DNA of 8,400 bases from an uncultured Clostridia bacterium (GTDB lineage: Bacteria > Bacillota > Clostridia > Oscillospirales > Oscillospiraceae). Both the position numbers and the translations under genes were made by a program. This document shows, in pieces, positions 1 through 4,763 of the stretch. The first letter of the stretch is position 1, and every line of letters starts with the position of its first letter. The notes below the pieces were generated by a model. The model was not told where the DNA came from and made no database searches. It was given only the letters and a program-made list of their open reading frames with translations. The stretch lies in assembly GCA_946060825.1 (NCBI GenBank), contig CAMGPO010000033.1:1-8400 (forward strand), given 5' to 3'.

Positions 1-490
1 CGGTGATCAGGGGCGTGTGGACATAGACGAAGTCCCGCTCCTGGAAGAACTTGTGGATGGCGTAGGCCGCCAGGCTGCGGACGCGGAACACGGCCTGGAA
101 GGTGTTGGTCCGGGGCCGCAGGTGGGTGATGGTGCGCAGGTACTCCATGGTGTGCCGCTTGGGCTGCACCGGGTAGTCCGGCGTGGAGGGGCCTTCGACG
201 GCAACGGTATCGGCCTGGATTTCGAAGGGCTGCTTGGCGTCGGGCGTCTCCACGAGGGTGCCGTCCACCAGAACGGCGGCGCCGATGTTCAGCTTGGAGA
301 TGGCAGCGAAGTTCTCCATCTTGTCGCTGATGACGACCTGCACCGGCTCGAAGAAGGTGCCGTCGCTCAGCACCAGGAAGCCGAAGTTCTTGGAGGCCCG
401 GAGGTTTTTGATCCAACCGCCGATGGAGACCTTTTTACCGGCATAGGCGGCGGTGTTTTTGTGCAGTTCTCTGACAGAAATCAGATCCAT
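1..490 (-). CDS. asnS: Asparaginyl-tRNA synthetase (N-terminal part; runs off the left edge)
   Basis: Class IIb aminoacyl-tRNA synthetase that attaches asparagine to tRNA-Asn in the cytoplasm. The first 163 residues are visible; the family is usually about 460 residues, so roughly two thirds lies outside the window. Residues about 18-100 form the OB-fold anticodon-binding domain (VSIGGWIKNLR, then KNFGFLVLSDGT). The linker TPDYPVQPKRHTMEYLRTIT (103-122) is typical of AsnS rather than AspS. Residues about 130-161, with RVRSLAAYAIHKFFQERDF followed by VHTPLIT, are the start of the catalytic core (class II motif 1). The ATG at 490 follows an AAGGAG site about 11 nt upstream. It starts 33 nt after the asnA stop, so the two are almost certainly co-transcribed and link asparagine synthesis to tRNA charging. 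The family call is very secure. Confidence 0.96.
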   Translation of the reverse strand, partial: MDLISVRELHKNTAAYAGKKVSIGGWIKNLRASKNFGFLVLSDGTFFEPVQVVISDKMENFAAISKLNIGAAVLVDGTLVETPDAKQPFEIQADTVAVEGPSTPDYPVQPKRHTMEYLRTITHLRPRTNTFQAVFRVRSLAAYAIHKFFQERDFVYVHTPLIT

Positions 491-523
491 GGTGATCTTC
501 TCTCCTTTATCGATCAATGAATT

Positions 524-1540
524 TTACAGCAGCATGATACCCGCCTGCTGGCAGGTATTCCGGGTATTCTCATCCCAGATGGAGCACTGGACCTCGCCGA
601 TGTGGGCGCAGCCCATCATCAGCATACAAAGGCGGGACTGGCCAATGCCGCCGCCGATGGTCAGGGGCAACTCGCCGGCCAGCAGGGCCTTGTGGAAGGG
701 CAGCTCCCGGCGCTCCTCGCAGCCGGACAGCGTGAGCTGGCGGGCCAGGGACTCCTCGTCCACACGGATACCCATGGAGGAGATTTCAAAGGAGCGCTGG
801 AGGACGTCGTTCCAGTAGAGGATGTCGCCGTTGAGCGCCCAGTCGTCGTAGTCGGGGGCACGGCCGTCGTGGGGCTTGCCGGAGCGCAGCTTGCCGCCGA
901 TCTGCATCAGGAACACGGCCTTGTCGGGATGCTCCCGCAGGAAGGCGGTCTCCCGCTCGGAGCCGCTCTTCAGGTCGGGATAGCGGTCCTCCAGTTCCTG
1001 GGTGGTGATGACGATCAGCTCCCGGGACAGGTTCGTGTGGAGCTGGGGAAACTGGATCTTCAGCATCTCATTGGTGACGTAGACGCAGTTGACGATCTTC
1101 TGCACCGTGTCCACGATGTAATCGCGGGTGCGGTCCTCCCGGCGGATGATCTTCTCCCAGTCCCACTGGTCAACGTAGACCGAGTGGAGATTGTCGAGGA
1201 CTTCGTCCCGGCGGATGGCGTTCATATCGGTATAGAGGCCGGTGCCTACGCGGAAGTCGTAGCGCTTCAGGGCGTAGCGCTTCCACTTGGCCAGGGAGTG
1301 CACCACCTGGCTGTCGGCGCCGACGTCGGGCACGTCGAAGGAGACGGGACGCTCATAGCCGTTGAGATTGTCGTTGAGGCCGGAGGCCTCCTCCACAAAC
1401 AGCGGGGCGGAAACCCGCCGCAAATTCAGGGCGTTGCAGAGATTTTCCTGAAAATTCTTCTTGATAAATTCGATTGCGCATTGGGTCTCGTAGACAGGCA
1501 GGGGAGAATGATATCCCGCGGGAATCACGACTTTGGCCAT
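524..1540 (-). CDS. asnA: Aspartate--ammonia ligase (asparagine synthetase A)
   Basis: ATP-dependent amidation of L-aspartate with free ammonia to give L-asparagine, AMP and PPi; a cytoplasmic enzyme with a class II aminoacyl-tRNA-synthetase fold. The product is 338 residues, close to the roughly 330 usual for AsnA. Recognisable blocks are YHSPLPVYETQCAIEFIKK near the N-terminus, HSLAKWKR (81-88), TDMNAIRRDE (104-113), VYVDQWDWEK (121-130), FEISSMGIRVD (251-261) and the motif-3-like GGGIGQSRLCM (296-306). The ATG at 1540 is chosen because AGGAGG stands 7 nt before it and because the protein then begins at the family N-terminus; the open frame continues upstream to 1624 through promoter DNA. 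The gene leads the asnA-asnS pair and has its own promoter (1596-1624). No defect is seen. Confidence 0.97.
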   Translation of the reverse strand: MAKVVIPAGYHSPLPVYETQCAIEFIKKNFQENLCNALNLRRVSAPLFVEEASGLNDNLNGYERPVSFDVPDVGADSQVVHSLAKWKRYALKRYDFRVGTGLYTDMNAIRRDEVLDNLHSVYVDQWDWEKIIRREDRTRDYIVDTVQKIVNCVYVTNEMLKIQFPQLHTNLSRELIVITTQELEDRYPDLKSGSERETAFLREHPDKAVFLMQIGGKLRSGKPHDGRAPDYDDWALNGDILYWNDVLQRSFEISSMGIRVDEESLARQLTLSGCEERRELPFHKALLAGELPLTIGGGIGQSRLCMLMMGCAHIGEVQCSIWDENTRNTCQQAGIMLL

Positions 1541-1570
1541 GCTCGATCCTCCTTCTTCATGATGATGTTC

Positions 1571-1583
1571 TTTGCAGTGCAAA
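1571..1583. repeat. 13-bp perfect inverted repeat in the asnA leader
   Basis: TTTGCA-G-TGCAAA is a perfect dyad with a one-base centre. It lies about 6-18 nt inside the predicted asnA transcript and about 30 nt before the start codon. Its position would suit an operator that blocks promoter clearance. No regulator is identified, and 13-bp dyads can occur by chance in AT-rich leaders. Confidence 0.45.
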
Positions 1584-1595
1584 AGGATGCTACCT

Positions 1596-1624
1596 AGTAT
1601 ACGCCATTTGGCGCGGCAATACAA
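1596..1624 (-). promoter_or_regulatory. Sigma-A-type promoter of asnA-asnS
   Basis: On the minus strand, TTGTAT (1624-1619) and TATACT (1601-1596) are separated by exactly 17 bp. The -10 element matches 5 of 6 consensus bases and the -35 only 3 of 6. Transcription should start near 1589, giving a leader of about 50 nt. That is too short for a T-box leader, and no antiterminator or terminator hairpin is visible. Confidence 0.7.
1602..1613. repeat. 12-bp inverted repeat in the asnA promoter spacer
   Basis: CGCCA-TT-TGGCG is a 5-bp perfect dyad with a 2-base centre. It fills most of the spacer between the -35 and -10 elements of asnA, abutting the -10. This is the classic position of a repressor operator. 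The cognate regulator is unknown. Confidence 0.5.
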
Positions 1625-1641
1625 GGTTTATTTGTGTTTTT

Positions 1642-2199
1642 TTACCGTTCCGGCTCCTCCTCCGCGAAGGGATGGCCGGGCAACACCGTCTCCCGGATGA
1701 AGCGGAAGGTCTCCGCCTCGCCCCTGTCCCGGAGCATTCCCAGCAGGAAGCGCAGCTTCCGGCAGGTCTCCGGGTGGATCAGGCTGGTCTCCCGGGCGCG
1801 GTCAAAGTATTCCAGGGGTGAGGCGTCGGTGTAGGCCTTGCCCTGATAGGTTTTGCAGGCCGCAATGCGGTCCATGACCATCTCCACCAGATAGCGGTTG
1901 GGCATCGGCACGGGGCCGTAGGTCTTGGTGCCGGGAATCAGATCCGTCCAATATTCAAAGTGGTGCTTGTTCCGCCCCTTGTGGTGCATCCAGGCGGTGG
2001 AATACCCAAACAGCTCCCGCTCCCGGACGTTGGGGCTGCGGGTACCCTGATAGTAGCGGACGCCGGGCCAGAACTCCGTGGGCGAGAATTTGGACAGGTC
2101 GTGGGTCAGCCCCTGGCGAATCAATCCCACCCGGAAACAGCCCCGCATCACCAGCCAGCGGTGCTTGGTCACCGTCTTCAAATGCCCGAAGAAATCCAC
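1642..2199 (-). CDS. DUF5662 family protein, function unknown
   Basis: A 185-residue soluble protein recognised as DUF5662 from its characteristic blocks: HLKTVTKHRWLV (6-17), QGLTHDLSKFSPTEF (29-43), YYQGTRSPN, then MHHKGRNKHHFEYW (71-84) and VEMVMDRIAA (105-114). The spaced H33-D34, H72-H73, H79-H80 and D110 resemble the ligand set of HD-type metal-dependent hydrolases; this is inference, and I know of no assigned biochemical function. The start is taken as GTG at 2199. It gives MDFFGHLKTV, matching the usual family N-terminus, and has GAGGTGA (2211-2205) as ribosome binding site. An in-frame GTG at 2208 would add three residues but overlaps that site. The gene has its own promoter just upstream. 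No terminator is visible before asnA, so read-through into asnA-asnS is possible. Confidence 0.85.
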   Translation of the reverse strand: MDFFGHLKTVTKHRWLVMRGCFRVGLIRQGLTHDLSKFSPTEFWPGVRYYQGTRSPNVRERELFGYSTAWMHHKGRNKHHFEYWTDLIPGTKTYGPVPMPNRYLVEMVMDRIAACKTYQGKAYTDASPLEYFDRARETSLIHPETCRKLRFLLGMLRDRGEAETFRFIRETVLPGHPFAEEEPER

Positions 2200-2217
2200 A
2201 TTGCTCACCTCTCCCCT

Positions 2218-2246
2218 ATTCTACGCGATTTTCTCCCGTTTCGCAA
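2218..2246 (-). promoter_or_regulatory. Sigma-A-type promoter of the DUF5662 gene
   Basis: Minus-strand TTGCGA (2246-2241) and TAGAAT (2223-2218) are 17 bp apart, matching 4/6 and 5/6 consensus bases. The predicted start near 2211 leaves a leader of only about 12 nt before the GTG at 2199, barely enough to include the ribosome binding site. The promoter begins about 10 bp after the terminator of the preceding operon. Confidence 0.65.
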
Positions 2247-2256
2247 GCACCGGCAG

Positions 2257-2285
2257 AAAAAGGAGCCCGCCATAAGGCGGGCTCC
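2257..2285 (-). terminator. Intrinsic terminator of the mgtC-PHP operon
   Basis: A perfect 10-bp GC-rich stem, GGAGCCCGCC (2262-2271) with GGCGGGCTCC (2276-2285), and a 4-nt loop, is followed on the minus strand by five T (2261-2257). The hairpin begins 5 nt after the PHP gene stop codon. Confidence 0.93.
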
Positions 2286-2290
2286 CCGTT

Positions 2291-3088
2291 TTATCCAATC
2301 GATACCGGCACAAAGCCAGCCTTTCTCCGCTCGAGGACCTGGGTGAAGCCGAGGCGGCGCAGCCGTTCCAGCGTCTCCCCGAAGGCGAAATCGAGGTGCT
2401 CCGCCCGGTGGGCGTCGGAGCTGAGAATCACCTGTCCCCCGGCCTCCCGGATCGTCTGAAGCAGGAAATCCGCCGGATAGGGGCTATTCCGCAGCCCCCG
2501 GGCCATGGCCCCGGTGTTGACCTCCACGGCCTTTACCGCCGGGATGGCCGCCAGCAGCGCCTCCCGGGCGCAGTCCCGGTAGGCCTCCGTCTCCTCGACC
2601 ATCGAGAACTTGGTCAGCAGGTCGAAGTGGCCCAGAACGTCGGGCCGGACGCGGAGAATCTGCTCCGCCAGCTCGGAGAAGTAGCGCTTCGCCAGCTCGA
2701 GACCGCCGCCCGCCGCTTCCAGCAGCCGCCGGAAGTTGGGCACATCCTCGTCCACGGGCAGATACTCCCCGCCGATGCGGACATAGTGGGCGGAGCCGAT
2801 CACATAGCCGGTCTCCAGCGCCGGCGCATCGCCGGCCAGGTCGTATTCGATGCCGGTCAGCACGTCGATCTGCCCGTCATACCGCTCCCGCAGCCGCCGC
2901 AGCTCCGCCGTATAGGCCGCCTCTTTGCCGCGCTGCATACAATACCGCTCGTCAAACCAGGTGTAGCTGTGATCCGAGATGCCGACGGAGTGGAAGCCCT
3001 TCCGCAATGCCGTCTCCACGACGGTCTCCATGGAATCCCGTCCGTCCGACCAGACCGTATGGGTATGGATGTTGGAACCAATCTGCAT
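2291..3088 (-). CDS. PHP-domain phosphatase, histidinol-phosphatase (HisJ/HisK) family
   Basis: A 265-residue cytoplasmic metal-dependent phosphoesterase. The length fits HisJ-type histidinol-phosphatases, which convert L-histidinol phosphate to L-histidinol. The PHP metal-site motifs are in order: NIHTHT (H8, H10) with D15, GISDHS (D39, H40), GIEYD (E81), GSAHYV (H101), LGHFDL (H154), EVNTG (E189) and SSDAH (D225, H227). The ATG at 3088 is chosen because GGAGG precedes it by 7 nt; an in-frame GTG at 3106 would overlap the upstream gene. It starts 14 nt after the mgtC stop and is followed at once by a strong terminator, so it is the second and last gene of that operon. No other histidine genes are in view, so the true substrate could be another phosphate ester. 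Confidence 0.88.
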   Translation of the reverse strand: MQIGSNIHTHTVWSDGRDSMETVVETALRKGFHSVGISDHSYTWFDERYCMQRGKEAAYTAELRRLRERYDGQIDVLTGIEYDLAGDAPALETGYVIGSAHYVRIGGEYLPVDEDVPNFRRLLEAAGGGLELAKRYFSELAEQILRVRPDVLGHFDLLTKFSMVEETEAYRDCAREALLAAIPAVKAVEVNTGAMARGLRNSPYPADFLLQTIREAGGQVILSSDAHRAEHLDFAFGETLERLRRLGFTQVLERRKAGFVPVSIG

Positions 3089-3102
3089 TGTCCTACCTCC
3101 GG

Positions 3103-3798
3103 TCACCAGGAGCGGACCGCCATGATGATGCCGTCGCGCTGCTGCAGGAGCCTGATTTTCTCCTGATGCTCTCCCTCCCGCACCACGGGCACCACGACCT
3201 CGATGCCGATGTTGCCGGTGACGCCGCTGCGGGCCTTGATGACGGTGATATCCGCCGCGTCCAGCTCCTGCCGCAGCTCCGCCGTAAGGCCGTTGACCAT
3301 GGTCAGGTCGCTGAGTTCGATGTAGTAGCGCTCGTTGTTGCTCTCAAACCGGGCCGAAGCCTCCAGCCGGGACATGACCGTCATGGTCATGAACACGATC
3401 AATGTGGCGGCGCAGGCGATCTGCGCATATCCGATGCCGCAGGCGAGGCCGATCGAAGCCGTGGCCCAGAGGCCGGCCGCCGTGGTCAGGCCGCGGACAT
3501 GACTCTTGCCGACCACCAGGATGGAGCCGACACCGAGAAAGCCGATGCCGGAGATGACCTGCGCACCGACACGGAGGGGGTCGTTGCTGTAGCCGAGGAT
3601 TTCCGTCGTATAGAGGCCGACGATCGCCGAAATCGCCGCGCCGACCGAAACCAGCACATGGGTTCTGAGACCGGCCGCCCGGCCGTGACGTCCCCGCTCC
3701 ATGCCGATGATACCGCCGCAGGCAACCGCCAGCAGCATCCGCACGATGACGGACGGCGTGGTATAGGCCTGGAAAAACGAAATGATTGCGTGATACAC
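3103..3798 (-). CDS. MgtC/SapB family membrane protein
   Basis: A 231-residue inner-membrane protein. The MgtC/SapB family is tied to growth at low magnesium and, in some bacteria, to control of ATP synthase; the function here is not shown. The N-terminal part (about 15-145) has four or five hydrophobic segments and the family signatures GGIIGMERGRHGRAAGLRTH (28-47), DPLRVGAQVISGIGFLGVGS (73-92) and GLTTAAGLWATASIGLACG (103-121). Residues about 155-231 are a soluble ACT-like C-terminal domain. The start is GTG at 3798, with GGGAGG (3812-3807) 8 nt upstream; an in-frame GTG at 3822 lies before that site. It is the first gene of a two-gene operon with the PHP phosphatase. There is no M-box: the leader is only about 64 nt. 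Confidence 0.92.
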   Translation of the reverse strand: MYHAIISFFQAYTTPSVIVRMLLAVACGGIIGMERGRHGRAAGLRTHVLVSVGAAISAIVGLYTTEILGYSNDPLRVGAQVISGIGFLGVGSILVVGKSHVRGLTTAAGLWATASIGLACGIGYAQIACAATLIVFMTMTVMSRLEASARFESNNERYYIELSDLTMVNGLTAELRQELDAADITVIKARSGVTGNIGIEVVVPVVREGEHQEKIRLLQQRDGIIMAVRSW

Positions 3799-3862
3799 CC
3801 CAAGGACCTCCCATCTGAACACCTGGCCGCGGCCGGCTGCCGCAGCGCGAAATGTCCCTCTT
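3799..3862 (-). promoter_or_regulatory. Structured short leader of mgtC (tentative)
   Basis: The predicted leader contains a GC hairpin, GCGGC with GCCGC around a 5-nt loop (3829-3843). Bases near its 5' end (AGGGAC, 3859-3854) can also pair with GTCCTT (3807-3802), directly between the ribosome binding site and the GTG start. Such a fold could limit translation. It matches no riboswitch class I know. Confidence 0.25.
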
Positions 3863-3869
3863 TTTCTAT

Positions 3870-3898
3870 ATTATAAGGTCCCTTTGTCGAATATGCAA
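3870..3898 (-). promoter_or_regulatory. Promoter of the mgtC-PHP operon
   Basis: Minus-strand TTGCAT (3898-3893) and a perfect TATAAT (3875-3870) are separated by 17 bp. The weak -35 (3/6) together with the tandem repeat just upstream suggests dependence on an activator. Confidence 0.7.
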
Positions 3899-3905
3899 GA
3901 GTATT

Positions 3906-3922
3906 TTTACATAGATTTTACA
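3906..3922 (-). repeat. TGTAAA tandem repeat upstream of the mgtC -35
   Basis: Reading the minus strand, TGTAAA occurs at 3922-3917 and again at 3911-3906, a spacing of exactly 11 bp (one helical turn). The second copy ends 7 bp before the -35. Direct repeats of about 6 bp on an 11-bp period are typical binding sites of OmpR/PhoB-family response regulators; on the opposite strand they read TTTACA-N5-TTTACA, close to the PhoP box of Bacillus subtilis. Confidence 0.5.
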
Positions 3923-3938
3923 TTTGCAGACCATAGAT

Positions 3939-4619
3939 TTAATCCTGCATCGCCTCCTGCAGCTTCGCCAGCGCTTTTTTCTCAATGCGGGATACATAGG
4001 AACGGCTGATGCCGCAGCGGGCGGCGATTTCCCGCTGGGTCTCCGGGCGGCGGCCGCCCAGGCCGTAGCGCCAGGTCAGAATCTCCTTCTCCCGCGGCGT
4101 CAGCACCCGGTCCACCGCGGCGTAGAGCCGGCCGTACAGCTCCCGGGTGCTGAGGTCCTCAAACAGGTCCTCGTCCGAACAGATCACGTCCATCAGCGAC
4201 AGGGCCGTGCCGTCCCGCCCTGTCTCGATGCACTCGGAGAGCGAGATGTCGCTTGCCGATTTTCGCTGGCTCCGGAAGTGCATCAGGATCTCATTTTCCA
4301 CGCAGCGGGCCGCATAGGTCGCCAGGCGGGCGCCCTTGGAGGCGTCGAAGGTCGAAATCCCCTTGATGAGCCCGATCGTGCCGATGGAGATCAGGTCCTC
4401 CTGATCCGACTCCGGCGTGTAGTACTTTTTCATGATGTGGGCCACCAGACGCAGGTTCCGCTCAATCAGAATGTTTCGCGCCTCCAGGTCTCCGCCCGCC
4501 GCCAGCTCCAGATAGTGCCGTTCCTCCTTTGCGCTGAGCGGCCTCGGAAAGGATCCGCCCGAGAGCCGCAGCGAATACAGCATACTGCCCAGTATCATCA
4601 GCACGGCTGCCGACAGCAT
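3939..4619 (-). CDS. sigK: RNA polymerase sporulation sigma factor SigK (uninterrupted)
   Basis: Late mother-cell sigma factor that directs spore coat and maturation genes. The 226-residue product has a hydrophobic N-terminal pro-sequence (about 1-20, MLSAAVLMILGSMLYSLRLS) that in the family tethers pro-SigK to the membrane until SpoIVFB-type cleavage. Then follow SFPRPLSAKEER, region 2 (about 55-115: NLRLVAHIMKKYY, DLISIGTIGLIKGIS, LATYAARCVENEILMHFR) and region 4 (about 165-222) with the helix-turn-helix TQREIAARCGISRSYVSRIE. The ATG at 4619 has GGGAGG 7 nt upstream; the open frame runs much further upstream but without family similarity. Unlike B. subtilis, where a skin element splits the gene, this copy is continuous. 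No sigma-E or sigma-K promoter could be assigned with confidence in the 144-bp divergent region, and no terminator is seen downstream. Confidence 0.94.
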   Translation of the reverse strand: MLSAAVLMILGSMLYSLRLSGGSFPRPLSAKEERHYLELAAGGDLEARNILIERNLRLVAHIMKKYYTPESDQEDLISIGTIGLIKGISTFDASKGARLATYAARCVENEILMHFRSQRKSASDISLSECIETGRDGTALSLMDVICSDEDLFEDLSTRELYGRLYAAVDRVLTPREKEILTWRYGLGGRRPETQREIAARCGISRSYVSRIEKKALAKLQEAMQD

Positions 4620-4673
4620 AACACCACCTCCCTGGGAAATCCTATTCCCCGCCGGCACGTCCCAATGACTTCC

Positions 4674-4712
4674 CAGACACGCGGATTGGCTTGCATTCCG
4701 CCTCTGTGTCTG
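4674..4712. repeat. 39-bp imperfect inverted repeat enclosing the -35 of the NSS operon
   Basis: Outer arms CAGACAC (4674-4680) and GTGTCTG (4706-4712) and inner arms GCGGA (4681-4685) and TCCGC (4697-4701) are all perfect, with 4 unpaired bases (4702-4705) on one side only. The 11-base loop holds the -35 hexamer TTGCAT (4691-4696), and the outer right arm abuts the -10. It could be an operator, or an RNA hairpin in a transcript running towards sigK. Confidence 0.5.
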
Positions 4713-4719
4713 ATATGAT
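4691..4719 (+). promoter_or_regulatory. Promoter of the NSS-fRMsr-phosphoesterase operon
   Basis: TTGCAT (4691-4696) and TATGAT (4714-4719) are separated by 17 bp, and the -10 is preceded by TGA (an extended -10, TGn). The predicted start is near 4726, giving a leader of about 38 nt to the ATG at 4764. The rest of the 144-bp gap to sigK holds the composite inverted repeat and a small dyad GGGAA/TTCCC (4634-4649) just before the sigK ribosome binding site. Confidence 0.7.
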
Positions 4720-4763
4720 AGGGTCAATACGCAACAGATATGTTTCTTTTGGAGGTACGCAAC

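Noticed and set aside
17..520. 167-codon plus-strand open frame opposite asnS
   Set aside because: The minus strand encodes a clear AsnS N-terminus over the same bases; the plus-strand product matches no family.
602..1597. 331-codon plus-strand open frame opposite asnA
   Set aside because: It mirrors a certain asnA gene, has low-complexity composition, no recognisable domain and no ribosome binding site in context; long antisense frames are expected in GC-rich coding DNA.
1614..1641. Terminator after the DUF5662 gene
   Set aside because: The A/T-rich stretch after the stop has no preceding GC hairpin in the right orientation; the nearby dyad belongs to the asnA promoter and has no T-tract.
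2396..3166. 256-codon plus-strand open frame opposite the PHP phosphatase
   Set aside because: All PHP metal-site motifs are on the minus strand; the opposite frame is a compositional shadow.
3799..3938. M-box magnesium riboswitch before mgtC
   Set aside because: The space from the predicted transcription start to the gene is only about 64 nt, far below the M-box size, and its conserved blocks are not seen.
4620..4740. Sigma-E or sigma-K promoter for sigK
   Set aside because: Only loose partial matches such as CATATCA were found; neither -35 nor -10 fits with acceptable spacing.
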